Source of the DNA: an uncultured Aquimarina sp.
GTDB lineage: Bacteria > Bacteroidota > Bacteroidia > Flavobacteriales > Flavobacteriaceae
Assembly (NCBI GenBank): GCA_947498935.1
Contig: CANMMM010000001.1
Span: 248,001-312,000, forward strand
Length of the DNA stretch: 64,000 bases
Reading direction: 5' to 3'
The translations under genes and the position numbers were made by a program. Below, in pieces: positions 28,592 to 37,985 of this stretch. Below the pieces are notes generated by a model that saw nothing but the letters and a program-made list of their open reading frames with translations, did not search any database and was not told where the DNA came from. Each line of letters opens with the position of its first letter. Positions within the stretch are counted from its first letter, which is position 1.

Positions 28592-31369
28592 ATGCAAAAA
28601 CGACTACTCTTTTTTTTGTTATGCATTACGATGCATATCACAGCCCAAGAAATATTAGAAGAAGACAAAAACACACTGATCGCTATATACAATGCGACTG
28701 ATGGTGATAACTGGAGGTCTCCATGGGATTTATCAGAATCTCCTCTATTTTGGTCAGGTCTAGAATTTACTCCTACCGTTATTGATGGCAAAGAAATCTT
28801 TTTGATTAGTGAGCTCAATTTAAGCTCGAATAGACTATCAGGAAGCATTCCTCCTGAAGTAGAAAATTTAAAGGATCTAAAATCGCTAAATCTTTCTAAT
28901 AACAACTTATCAGGAACTATTCCTGCCGAACTAGGTAACCTCACTAAGTTAGAAAGCTTACAGCTTCAAAGAAACCAACTAGAAGGAGAAATCCCATCAG
29001 CACTGTTTAGCCAGCATGAAACCTTATATAGGGAAATCAACTTAAGTTTTAACAAGCTGTCGGGCTCACTTCCCTTATCACTTGGTAGTAAAATGGACGC
29101 AGAAGGCACTATAGATCTTTCTCATAATCAACTCACCGAATTAGCCAACTACAGCACGAGTGATTTTATAGGTGTACAAACATTAAACATAAATTATAAT
29201 TTTATATCCTTCGCTACCTTAGAACAAGAAAACAGTGGTACTACAGTAATCAATGCCCTAAAAAATAACATAAGTAACCTATCTTATACTTCTCAGAACT
29301 ATATCGGATCTTTAGAGAGCATTGTATTTTCAGAAGGTAGTACACACACAATTACTATCCCTAATTTCACTAGTGTAAATAATACCTATCAGTGGTATAA
29401 AGATGGAAATGCAATTGACGGAGCTACAAACACCTCTTATCAGATTTTGAGTGCTACCAATGCAGACATTGGCATTTATTATTGTGAGGTTAAAAACCCT
29501 TTGGTTCCTGAGCTAACCCTTACAAGAAACCCTTATACGCTAGATAACGAAGTGAATATTAATGAAAAAAATGCATTGATCGCACTATACAACAGCACCG
29601 AAGGTATTAACTGGAGTTATCCCTGGGATTTAACTTCTCATATAGAAAATTGGCAAGGCGTGACTCTTAATAATGAGGGTCGTATTACCTCTTTATTTCT
29701 TGATCATTCCAACCTCAAAGGCATACTTCCAGAAGAAATCTGTACACTTACAGAACTAGAAAGTTTATCACTACAATACAATGCACTAACAGGAAGTATT
29801 CCTGCTACCATCGCTAACCTTTCTAAACTAAAAATTTTCCTATTAAACAATACATTCATTGGAGGAACGATCCCTTCGGGATTATTTGAAATACAAACAT
29901 TAGAATATTTAAGCTTTGGCGATAAATTTACTGGCAGCTTATCAGGTATTGAAAATTTGACCAATCTAGAAACAATTATAATTTACAATAATTCAATTAC
30001 AGAAATTCCTGAAAGTTTCTGGACGATCTCCTCTTTAGAATATGTATTTATCACTGCTTTCGAAGAACCTTGGATCAAAGTAAGTTTTCCTAATTCTATT
30101 GGTCAATTAACTTCCTTAAAGAAGTTACACCTTTGGGGAAATCAAACCCAACCTATACCCGAAGACTTTTCTACACTTACCAACTTAGAATCCTTATGGC
30201 TAAGAGGTTTTGATGCAGAACCCATACCACAAAATATAGGCAACCTTATCAACTTAACTGAATTAAGATTATCAGATGGCTTTTCTGGAAACATCCCAAA
30301 TAGCATTGGTAACTTAACAAAGTTAAAGACTTTACAAATGAATAACAATCAACTAACTAGTATCCCTGAAGAAATCGGAGACTTAACAAACCTAGAAACT
30401 TTACAAATAGACAATAGTCAACTAACTAGTATCCCTGAAGAAATCGGAAACTTAACAAACCTCAAAACCTTACAAATATCTAACAGCCAACTAACTAGTA
30501 TCCCTCAAGAAATCGAAAACTTAACATCTTTAAAATCGTTATTATTATACAACAATAATTTAGAAGGGGCTATTCCTACTAGCATTGGAAATTTAAGCAA
30601 TTTAGAAAGTTTAGGATTAGGGTCTAATAACTTTTCAGGACAGATCCCTGCTTCCTTTGGAGATTTAAGTAATTTAAAAAGTTTAGGCTTAGCGTCTAAT
30701 AACCTTTCAGGGCAAATTCCTGCTACGATCGGGAACTTACCCAATCTCAATAGGCTTAACATTACTTATAATAGATACATCTTTGAAGATATGGAACAGA
30801 ATATTGATGTTATAAATGCTATTCCTGATTCTTTTTTTCAAATACAACAAGACATCGATGAAGAAGCCAATATCACGATTGATGAGGGGACCGAAATCAC
30901 CTTATCAGTCGATGCTACACAAAGCCCTAACAACTTGTATAAATGGTTCAAAGATGGACGAATCATTGAAGGTGCTACAGAACGTAACCTGACCATTACC
31001 AATGCAGGTGCTGATGATGTGGGAATATATGATTGCTTTATTACAAACAGCATTGTTCCTCTCATGTTTTTAAACAAAAAAAGCATCACCCTTGATGTTA
31101 GTTTTACCCTAGGTACCGAAGCTTTTGTCTCTGCGGGTATTACTACTTACCCCATACCTGCACAGGAACAACTCACCATTGGACTGGGAGACCTATCAGG
31201 ATTACAAGTCAATGCCACCATCTATGACCTACTCGGAAACCTAATACTAACACAAACAGGCGTTCAAAACAATGAAACAATAAACATCGCTACATTAGCT
31301 AGTGGTTCGTATATCCTACAATTAGAAGAAAGTGGTAAAACCTACGCTTCTATGATTCTAAAACAGTAA
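28592..31369 (+). CDS. Secreted LRR/Ig-like protein with T9SS sorting domain, paralogue 2
   Basis: A 925-residue paralogue of the preceding gene with the same architecture: signal peptide (MQKRLLFFLLCITMHITAQ), N-cap, LRRs, Ig-like domain, second N-cap and LRR array, second Ig-like domain, T9SS type A sorting domain. The ATG at 28592 is chosen over an upstream TTG. It is 70 residues longer, mostly because its second LRR array includes three nearly identical 23-residue repeats (LTSIPEEIGNLTNL type) encoded by 69-bp tandem DNA repeats, and one further duplicated LSNLxSLGLxSNN pair. The sorting domain is nearly identical to that of paralogue 1, while the LRR bodies have diverged. Probable surface adhesin or binding protein. 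Confidence 0.88.
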   Translation: MQKRLLFFLLCITMHITAQEILEEDKNTLIAIYNATDGDNWRSPWDLSESPLFWSGLEFTPTVIDGKEIFLISELNLSSNRLSGSIPPEVENLKDLKSLNLSNNNLSGTIPAELGNLTKLESLQLQRNQLEGEIPSALFSQHETLYREINLSFNKLSGSLPLSLGSKMDAEGTIDLSHNQLTELANYSTSDFIGVQTLNINYNFISFATLEQENSGTTVINALKNNISNLSYTSQNYIGSLESIVFSEGSTHTITIPNFTSVNNTYQWYKDGNAIDGATNTSYQILSATNADIGIYYCEVKNPLVPELTLTRNPYTLDNEVNINEKNALIALYNSTEGINWSYPWDLTSHIENWQGVTLNNEGRITSLFLDHSNLKGILPEEICTLTELESLSLQYNALTGSIPATIANLSKLKIFLLNNTFIGGTIPSGLFEIQTLEYLSFGDKFTGSLSGIENLTNLETIIIYNNSITEIPESFWTISSLEYVFITAFEEPWIKVSFPNSIGQLTSLKKLHLWGNQTQPIPEDFSTLTNLESLWLRGFDAEPIPQNIGNLINLTELRLSDGFSGNIPNSIGNLTKLKTLQMNNNQLTSIPEEIGDLTNLETLQIDNSQLTSIPEEIGNLTNLKTLQISNSQLTSIPQEIENLTSLKSLLLYNNNLEGAIPTSIGNLSNLESLGLGSNNFSGQIPASFGDLSNLKSLGLASNNLSGQIPATIGNLPNLNRLNITYNRYIFEDMEQNIDVINAIPDSFFQIQQDIDEEANITIDEGTEITLSVDATQSPNNLYKWFKDGRIIEGATERNLTITNAGADDVGIYDCFITNSIVPLMFLNKKSITLDVSFTLGTEAFVSAGITTYPIPAQEQLTIGLGDLSGLQVNATIYDLLGNLILTQTGVQNNETINIATLASGSYILQLEESGKTYASMILKQ
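30350..30556 (+). repeat. Three 69-bp tandem repeats inside LRR paralogue 2
   Basis: Units begin CAACTAACTAGTATCCCT at 30350, 30419 and 30488, so the period is exactly 69 bp (23 codons, one leucine-rich repeat). Divergence between units is low, indicating recent expansion. Confidence 0.9.
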
Positions 31370-31410
31370 ATAATATATTGAAAAAAGCTATATAAATAGC
31401 TAGTCATAGC

Positions 31411-31443
31411 AGGGGTTGTCTTTTTAGACAGCCCCTCTTTTTT
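31411..31443 (+). terminator. Intrinsic terminator of LRR paralogue 2
   Basis: AGGGGTTGTCT pairs with AGACAGCCCCT, followed by a T-run. It is a duplicate of the element at 28374-28397. Confidence 0.88.
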
Positions 31444-31515
31444 GCATATAACTCTTATCATATACATACTTTAACAACTCGAAAATGATTCTCAATTACA
31501 CCAACGATCATCACT

Positions 31516-31606
31516 GCGTTAGGGATAGGAGCGGCATCCTTTTTTGTTTTCCTTAAAAAAAACAAAAAAGATACAGCGGATAGCCCGACCCCTTGTGGTA
31601 ACGCCC
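31516..31606 (-). repeat. REP-like dispersed repeat, copy 4 (subtype A)
   Basis: Reverse-oriented copy: GCGTTAGGGATAGGAGCGGC on the left, an A/T hairpin centre (TTTTTTGTTTTCC/AAAACAAAAAAG), and GGATAGCCCGACCCC...AACGCCC on the right. It lies between convergent LRR paralogue 2 and the serine hydrolase gene. Confidence 0.9.
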
Positions 31607-31633
31607 AAAAAATAGATACGTACACTACATATA

Positions 31634-32851
31634 CTAGCGCAATGCCTTATAAAAATCATAATAGCTCAAAAACGTAGGAATGACAGGGCCATTAAACGAA
31701 TTCGGACCATTGAAGAGAATACAAATCCCGATGCCATTCGTAGGGTCGATCATCAATTGTGTTTTGTATTGATTGACATTACCCCCATGATAGACAATCG
31801 TACGATCTCTGTAGGTGAGTACTCTCCACCCTTTGGCATAATAAGATTCGGAAACACCATCCCATAAGTTTACATAAGTAGCATCGGCAGTTGTGCAGAT
31901 CATAGGGTTAAAAATTTCTTTTAATCCTACTGGTGTTACTACTTGTGGTAGGTGGCCTAACAATACTTTTAGGTACTGCCCCATATCTGTAATAGAAGCA
32001 TTGATCCCTCCTGCGGCAGCTACGTTATAATAATTCTTATGCAGTTTGGTAAGGTAATATTTTTTGGCATACGGATTCCATTTATGTGGCAATGCTACAT
32101 TATCGTGCTCCTTAATGGCAGCATAGGTACTAGATGCATCGTGCATCCCCGCTGGTATGAATAAACGCTCTCGTAGTAATTGCTCAAATGAAGTCGCTGT
32201 TTGCTGCTCCATCACCTTTTCTACTAGAGAGAATACTGCATTCTGATAGGCATAGCTTTCTCCTATATCTGCCACCACTGACGTATGCTTAAAACCTGCA
32301 ATGATCTTGGATAGCGGTAGTCCTTTATGAATCAGCTTGGTATTGGCGTATTTATATAGGCCTGATGTATGGGATAACACATGATTAACCGTGATCTTAC
32401 GTGCATGTGCCTGATCCTTGAGCCTAAAAGAAGGCACGGTGGCTTGTATGGGTTGCTCCCAGTCTAATTCGGATCGCTCAGCTAAATTAGCCGCGAGTAC
32501 TGCCGTTACCCCCTTGGACAAACTAGCGATCCTAAAGACAGTATGCACGTCTACTGAATCCTGTGTATGGATTTGCTTTACACCGAATCCTTTTTGATAC
32601 ACAACGGTCGTATCTTTTACAATCACTACTGCTGCCCCTGGACATTCCGAAACATTAAAATTGGTGGTAAAAAAACGATCGTAATGTTCTAAAAACAGGG
32701 CTAATGAATCCCGAACCGTCTGTGGTTTTTGAGTTTCTTCGGTTTGAGAAGCTCCAAGAGTTGCTACAGCATCTGTTGTGGAGGCTGTCTCCGTTTCTGA
32801 ACAACTAAGCAGTATGCATGCTATAACTAACGAGTAAATGTATTTCATCAA
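31634..32851 (-). CDS. Serine hydrolase lipoprotein (class C beta-lactamase / PBP fold)
   Basis: A 405-residue lipoprotein: signal peptide MMKYIYSLVIACILLSC with lipobox, then a Thr/Glu-rich linker. The catalytic fold shows SLSK (SxxK, in FRIASLSKGVTAV), YQN (YxN, in YAYQNAVFSLVE) and HGG in the third motif position (IVYHGGNVNQYK), the arrangement of class C beta-lactamase-like hydrolases and DD-peptidases. Natural substrate unknown; many relatives are esterases or peptidases and not resistance enzymes. MITE copy B and the DUF5916 gene lie upstream on the same strand. Confidence 0.85.
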   Translation of the reverse strand: MMKYIYSLVIACILLSCSETETASTTDAVATLGASQTEETQKPQTVRDSLALFLEHYDRFFTTNFNVSECPGAAVVIVKDTTVVYQKGFGVKQIHTQDSVDVHTVFRIASLSKGVTAVLAANLAERSELDWEQPIQATVPSFRLKDQAHARKITVNHVLSHTSGLYKYANTKLIHKGLPLSKIIAGFKHTSVVADIGESYAYQNAVFSLVEKVMEQQTATSFEQLLRERLFIPAGMHDASSTYAAIKEHDNVALPHKWNPYAKKYYLTKLHKNYYNVAAAGGINASITDMGQYLKVLLGHLPQVVTPVGLKEIFNPMICTTADATYVNLWDGVSESYYAKGWRVLTYRDRTIVYHGGNVNQYKTQLMIDPTNGIGICILFNGPNSFNGPVIPTFLSYYDFYKALR

Positions 32852-32876
32852 TGCGTAAAATTAACTATGAAGTCTT

Positions 32877-33037
32877 GAAGTGATTTTAACTTTTGCGATT
32901 TGTTAAAAAAACGATCTTTTGCACTCAAATTTTGTAATTTTTGAGTTTTCGAGCGCTGCTATGCAACAAAAAAATTACTGCATTTATTCACAAAATCTTG
33001 CGATGTTCGCTAAAATCGAAAAAGTACAAATCACTTC
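32877..33037 (+). mobile_element. MITE-like element, copy B (full length, 161 bp)
   Basis: Terminal inverted repeats: GAAGTGATTTTAAC at the left, complementary to GTACAAATCACTTC at the right. The inside carries ACGATCTTTTGCACTCAAAT and GCTGCTATGCAACAAAAAAA, matching the reverse complement of copy D along the whole length. No coding capacity. It lies between the 3' end of the DUF5916 gene and the serine hydrolase start, so it may affect the hydrolase promoter. Confidence 0.75.
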
Positions 33038-33101
33038 ATTACAAAATACGCTTAAAAACAGCAGCTTCGGAAATTATTTTTCCTTTTTTTGGGATACCGC
33101 C

Positions 33102-35798
33102 TTAGAGCACAAATCGATAGGTAGCCTTGATTAAAAATGTATTCTCTGGTTGCTGTTCTAAAATCTGACGATCTAACCCTCTAAACAAGTGATCTGTAGG
33201 ATTTGCCTGCCCAGTAACTCCCTGAGACCATACTAAGAAAATTTCTGATCCTGGTATATACTCCCACCGTAGCACGAGATTCGACCGAAACTGTACAAAT
33301 GAAAAATCTGGATCTTCGATGGTATAATCCACAATTCCGTCTCTATCCTCATCCACTTGGTAGGCTTCATCTGTAAAAGAAATTTGCGTTTGATCAAAAA
33401 GCGTAACACGATCCTCTAGATTTCTAGCGGTTGGGTTATTTACATAATTAAAATCAGTATAGGTACCTCTAGAGATAAAGGGCTGCGCATAATATTGTAT
33501 GGTTAGATTAGGATTGATATTATAATTCAGTCGTACGCTAGCACTCAGGGTCTGCTGATCGATATTGGCTGTTATATATCTAGGAGTGCCTTTAAAATCT
33601 GTTTCGGTTACGTATTGGGTTTTATTAGGATTTAATTCGAACTCTGGATTTAACGACACACTCAATGCATCAAACGGCTGGTAATTTAATCGTAGTACAT
33701 AGCGCTGAAAAGCAAAATTATTTTGTCGTGCACTCGAATTGATATGTCCCATCGTAAAATTAAACTTCTTTCGCTGATCAGAACCAAAGAAAAGGATGCC
33801 TATATTCTCTGTAGAAAAACGAAAACGAGGCCCTCCGCGTAAAATCGTATTGGTAAAGATACGTGGCTTATGGATATAATTGACTTCTGTCCACCAGTTA
33901 TTCGCATAGTTCACCTCACCTCGTAAACTATACTGTATCCTATTGTAATTCCCTTCGAAATCATAGGTAGAAAATTGAGAAACTCGTAAATCAGCCCTTC
34001 TATACCAACTAGTAGGTTTTAGAAAACGATACGAAACATTGGCAAATTGTCTAATTTCATCTGCCTGCCTCAAGAACCCTATATCATTTAACTCCAGTTC
34101 TGGAGATCTCCAAAACACTCCTGCTCGGTACCTCCAATTCCCCCCTCCTTCTTTACCTGCCAATAACCTTCCTCCTGTACCTGTAAGTGAGGTTCTAGTC
34201 GTGTCTACTGCTACATGTGATGCATCGACTCGCTGGAATAAATGTGTCAGAGAATTTTGAGTAGCTGCGATCGCCTCTTCTGATCCCTGCACATGACTAG
34301 TGACCAAACTTCCCATCAAAAAATACTTACGGTCTTTCCAATTATGCCTAAAATCCAACCCTCCGGTATACGCTGCGGTGTGCAACTCACTTAAGTTATT
34401 CTCTCGTATGCCTGATAATTCTTTAGTTTCGTCTGTAGCTTCATCATCAAAATTGATGGATTGTAGTGTACCGATAGCTCTATTAGTCGCTGTAAAAATA
34501 CCTCCGATAAACGTATTTCGTTCGTTAAAATCTTTTTGCAACCTAGTCACGAAATAATTAGTCAGTGGTTCTACGATGGTTTCTCTACCGTTATCATCTG
34601 CATCTACAGTAGTAGCAATTTCGCGAGAAGTTACACTTTCTAACACCCCGATAGACCACCCATTTTTAGTTTTTCCACTAAATTTTGCTGCCCCAAGAAT
34701 AGATGTATTGACAGGAGCATCTGTAAATTCTTCATTGATCGTACCACTCCCTACACTACCCTGTGGTGCTCTTCCTATTCTGCGAGAATAAAATACATTA
34801 TCTGCTCCATTGGCAAAACGATAATCAAAGATATTCTTGTTTTCTACAAAAAAGGGTCGCTGCTCTCTAAAAAACACCTGAAACCCATCCAAAGCAATGG
34901 CAGCAGGATCTGCTTCTACTTGTCCAAAATCTGGATTGACCGTTAGGTCCATCGTCAGGTCATTGGTAATTCCTATTTTAGCGTCTAACCCTCCATTCAG
35001 TGTCGCATTGTCTCCATCTCTAAAGGGGTTTCCTTCTTCGGCAGGAAAAGTATCATATTGCACTACCGCAAAAGGTTGGATTTCTAATTGCTTTTGGGGC
35101 TCTATATCGATGAGTCCTCTTAATTCTCCAAACTCACTCACATAACCTGGTGCATCTCTAGGAATGCGTTGCCATGCCGAACGCTCATCTTTACGAAACA
35201 ATAGCCGACTCACCTGCAACCCCCAAACTTGTTCTTTGCTTTTTCCAAATTTGAGCTGGCTCAAAGGTACTTTTATTTCTGCTACCCATCCTTCTGCATC
35301 TATTGTAGTAGCTGCATACCAAATCGGATTCCAACTCTCATCCCAGTTATTTCCATTTTCACTCACGAATTCGTCTCCTTTGACTCCTGCAGCTGTAATA
35401 GTAAATGAGAAAGCAGTTCGTTTATCATGATAGGTATCTAATACGATCGTGATCCTGTCTCCTGCAAAACCATCTCTTCTAGACAGTCGTTTTTCTATTT
35501 GATCAGGTTGTTTATCAAAACAGCGATACCCTACATATAAATACTGCTGATCATATAAAATTTTAAATTGAGTGGGCTGATCTGGAGGTGTATTTTCATC
35601 TGGATTGGTCTCTATAAAATCTCCTGCCCATGCTACAGCATCCCACCCAGATTCATCCATCAATCCATCTATTTTTATGGAAGCAGTAGGAGGAACTAAT
35701 TGCGTAGTGTACACCTTCTTAGGGACTACAGTAGAAGATTGCGCAAATGTGAGCGATACACAGCATACCACGAATAGTGAAAATGTGTAGTTGTACAT
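33102..35798 (-). CDS. DUF5916 outer-membrane protein with N-terminal CBM9-like domain
   Basis: An 898-residue exported protein. After a signal peptide ending TFAQ comes a carbohydrate-binding family 9-like beta-sandwich (~residues 30-220; IKIDGLMDESGWDAVAWAGD, then FKILYDQQYLYVGYRCFD and GWVAEIKVPLSQLKFG). The rest is rich in amphipathic strands (NFTMGHINSSARQNNFAFQR, LTIQYYAQPFISRG) and ends in an aromatic residue-containing strand TYRFVL, as in a beta-barrel. This is the DUF5916 layout. In Bacteroidota such proteins occur beside glycan-use genes, but binding specificity here is unknown. Followed by MITE copy B. Confidence 0.85.
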   Translation of the reverse strand: MYNYTFSLFVVCCVSLTFAQSSTVVPKKVYTTQLVPPTASIKIDGLMDESGWDAVAWAGDFIETNPDENTPPDQPTQFKILYDQQYLYVGYRCFDKQPDQIEKRLSRRDGFAGDRITIVLDTYHDKRTAFSFTITAAGVKGDEFVSENGNNWDESWNPIWYAATTIDAEGWVAEIKVPLSQLKFGKSKEQVWGLQVSRLLFRKDERSAWQRIPRDAPGYVSEFGELRGLIDIEPQKQLEIQPFAVVQYDTFPAEEGNPFRDGDNATLNGGLDAKIGITNDLTMDLTVNPDFGQVEADPAAIALDGFQVFFREQRPFFVENKNIFDYRFANGADNVFYSRRIGRAPQGSVGSGTINEEFTDAPVNTSILGAAKFSGKTKNGWSIGVLESVTSREIATTVDADDNGRETIVEPLTNYFVTRLQKDFNERNTFIGGIFTATNRAIGTLQSINFDDEATDETKELSGIRENNLSELHTAAYTGGLDFRHNWKDRKYFLMGSLVTSHVQGSEEAIAATQNSLTHLFQRVDASHVAVDTTRTSLTGTGGRLLAGKEGGGNWRYRAGVFWRSPELELNDIGFLRQADEIRQFANVSYRFLKPTSWYRRADLRVSQFSTYDFEGNYNRIQYSLRGEVNYANNWWTEVNYIHKPRIFTNTILRGGPRFRFSTENIGILFFGSDQRKKFNFTMGHINSSARQNNFAFQRYVLRLNYQPFDALSVSLNPEFELNPNKTQYVTETDFKGTPRYITANIDQQTLSASVRLNYNINPNLTIQYYAQPFISRGTYTDFNYVNNPTARNLEDRVTLFDQTQISFTDEAYQVDEDRDGIVDYTIEDPDFSFVQFRSNLVLRWEYIPGSEIFLVWSQGVTGQANPTDHLFRGLDRQILEQQPENTFLIKATYRFVL

Positions 35799-35971
35799 GA
35801 TAGTAAAAATTGATTGATGTTATAAGGATTAAAGCAATGTATTAAGATTTGCAACATCGATCACTAGTGTTTAATAAAAGATTAACAGCCGAAGGATAGC
35901 ATGACACGATCAAATATTAATCTATCTGATAACCAATACTTCATAGAATTAAAATAATATCCAAAACCTAT

Positions 35972-36001
35972 TTGCTATATAAATATATAATCGTACATTT
36001 G
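35972..36001 (+). promoter_or_regulatory. Promoter of the rplM ribosomal operon
   Basis: TTG (35972-35974), 19 bases, then TACATTTG (35994-36001): an exact match to the Bacteroidota consensus, 52 bases before the rplM start. Confidence 0.8.
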
Positions 36002-36053
36002 CACGCCTATTTTATATAGGAAAAGGAATGTTTAATAAGTAAAATTAGTTAGT

Positions 36054-36509
36054 GTGGACACATTAAGTTACAAAACAGTATCTGCCAATAAGGCAACCGT
36101 TTCTAAGGAATGGATACATATAGATGCTGAAGGACAGACTTTGGGACGCCTATCATCTGTAGTAGCAATACTACTTAGAGGAAAGCGCAAGCCTAACTTT
36201 ACCCCGCATGTAGACTGTGGCGACAACGTAGTAATTACGAATGCTGCAAAAATCAACTTAACAGGAAAAAAGTGGACTGATAAATCATACATCCGTCACA
36301 CTGGATACCCTGGAGGGCAAAGAAGTCTTACTGCTCAGGAACTATATGAGAAAAATCCAGAGCGTTTAATCGAAAAAGCGGTAAAAGGAATGCTGCCTAA
36401 AAACAAATTAGGAGCTGCTTTATTTCGAAATCTAAAAGTATATGCTGGAGCTGAGCACAAGCAAGAAGCACAGCAACCAAAAACTATTAACTTAAACGAA
36501 TTTAAGTAA
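36054..36509 (+). CDS. rplM: Ribosomal protein L13 (uL13)
   Basis: A 151-residue large-subunit protein. It starts at GTG ([20 protein letters not shown]), typical of the family in this group. Recognisable blocks: [34 protein letters not shown], and RHTGYPGGQ. Its TAA overlaps the rpsI ATG by one base, so rplM and rpsI are translationally coupled, as is usual. First gene of a run rplM-rpsI-rpsB-tsf. Confidence 0.97.
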   Translation: MDTLSYKTVSANKATVSKEWIHIDAEGQTLGRLSSVVAILLRGKRKPNFTPHVDCGDNVVITNAAKINLTGKKWTDKSYIRHTGYPGGQRSLTAQELYEKNPERLIEKAVKGMLPKNKLGAALFRNLKVYAGAEHKQEAQQPKTINLNEFK

Positions 36510-36895
36510 TGGAAGTTATTCACAAAATTGGTCGTAGAAAAACGGCTGTAGCTAGAGTGTACCTTAAAGAAGGTTCAGGAAAAGTTACAATCAACAAGAA
36601 AGATCTTAAAGAATACTTTACTACTGCTACATTACAATACAAAGTAAACCAACCTCTTATGCTTACTAGCAATGAGGAGAAGTACGATGTAAATGTAAAT
36701 GTATACGGAGGTGGTATCACTGGACAAGCAGAAGCTGTACGTCTAGCAATATCTAGAGCTGTATGCGAGTTAGACGAAGAAAACAGAGGTATTCTTAAAC
36801 CAGAAGGTTTACTTACTAGAGACCCAAGAATGGTAGAGCGTAAGAAATTCGGTCAGAAGAAAGCTCGTAAGAAATTCCAGTTCTCTAAACGTTAA
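36509..36895 (+). CDS. rpsI: Ribosomal protein S9 (uS9)
   Basis: A 128-residue small-subunit protein, with [13 protein letters not shown] at the N-terminus and the basic tail [14 protein letters not shown] whose last residues reach the P-site tRNA. It overlaps rplM by one base. The 132-base gap to rpsB includes a small hairpin around CCCCTATTCATGGGAGG (~36921-36938), which could be a ribosomal-protein leader but cannot be assigned to a known class by eye. Confidence 0.97.
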   Translation: MEVIHKIGRRKTAVARVYLKEGSGKVTINKKDLKEYFTTATLQYKVNQPLMLTSNEEKYDVNVNVYGGGITGQAEAVRLAISRAVCELDEENRGILKPEGLLTRDPRMVERKKFGQKKARKKFQFSKR

Positions 36896-37027
36896 TTTAT
36901 TAAAACAGTATTTGTTGTTATCCCCTATTCATGGGAGGTTAGTTTAGCATCTAAATAACCAAGGCCATACACAGCAGTGTAGCCACTTGATTATTGCTAA
37001 TTCAACAGAACGTAAACTATTACAAAA

Positions 37028-37810
37028 ATGGCAAACAATATCGAAGTAAAAGACTTACTTGATGCAGGTGTACACTTTGGACACTTGACAAGAAGATGGG
37101 ATCCAAATATGGCACCATATATCTATATGGAGCGTAATGGGATTCACATCATCAACCTATACAAAACAGCAGCCAAAATCGATGAAGCTAGCGAAGCTTT
37201 AAAGAAAATTGCTGCCTCTGGTAGAAAAATTCTTTTTGTTGCTACCAAAAAACAAGCAAAAGAGATTGTTGCTGAAAAAGCAGCAAAAGCAAACCAGCCT
37301 TACATCACTGAAAGATGGCCTGGAGGTATGCTTACCAACTTTGTAACTATCCGTAAAGCTGTAAAGAAAATGGCTTCTATCGATAGAATGAAAAAAGATG
37401 GTACTTTTAACACACTATCTAAAAAAGAGCGCTTACAAGTAGACCGTTTGAGAGCTAAGTTAGAAAAGAACTTAGGTTCTATCTCAGACATGACACGTCT
37501 ACCAGGAGCTTTATTCGTAGTAGACATTACACGCGAGCATATCGCAGTAAAAGAAGCTCAAAAATTAAACATTCCTATTTTTGCAATGGTAGATACAAAC
37601 TCTGATCCACGTCAGGTACAGTATGTAATCCCTGCAAATGATGATGCTTCTAAGTCTATCGACAAAGTAATGACTTACGTAAGTGATGCTATTATCGAAG
37701 GATTAAGCGAAAGAAAAGCAGCAAAAGAAGCACCACAGCAGCCTAAAGCAGCTCCAAAAGCTGAAGAAGCACCTGTAGTAGCAGAAGCTGCAAATCAAGA
37801 AGAAGAATAA
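37028..37810 (+). CDS. rpsB: Ribosomal protein S2 (uS2)
   Basis: A 260-residue small-subunit protein: VKDLLDAGVHFGHLTRRWDP at the N-terminus, ITERWPGGMLTNF, and LFVVDITREHIAVKEA with the later VDTNSDP. It carries an Ala/Glu/Pro-rich C-terminal extension (~residues 232-260) common in Bacteroidota S2. A terminator-like hairpin separates it from tsf. Confidence 0.97.
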   Translation: MANNIEVKDLLDAGVHFGHLTRRWDPNMAPYIYMERNGIHIINLYKTAAKIDEASEALKKIAASGRKILFVATKKQAKEIVAEKAAKANQPYITERWPGGMLTNFVTIRKAVKKMASIDRMKKDGTFNTLSKKERLQVDRLRAKLEKNLGSISDMTRLPGALFVVDITREHIAVKEAQKLNIPIFAMVDTNSDPRQVQYVIPANDDASKSIDKVMTYVSDAIIEGLSERKAAKEAPQQPKAAPKAEEAPVVAEAANQEEE

Positions 37811-37896
37811 ACATTCTCATTGATTGCTTTCCAAGCATTACACATTATTCGCTTTAAAGCATAAGTTTTAAAAAACTTAACTTTAAGATAAAACTA

Positions 37897-37952
37897 ATGA
37901 GTCGTTTAGTTCTTTACTTTCGTGTAAGACAACTAGACGACTCATTTTTTTA
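37897..37952 (+). terminator. Terminator-like hairpin between rpsB and tsf
   Basis: ATGAGTCG/CGACTCAT with the adjoining TTTAGTT/AACTAGA forms a stem of about 15 bp (37897-37911 with 37931-37945), followed by TTTTTTTA. It probably limits read-through, so tsf may be expressed at a lower level than rpsB or from its own promoter. Confidence 0.75.
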
Positions 37953-37985
37953 CACTAATACACATTAAACATAATATAATAAGAT

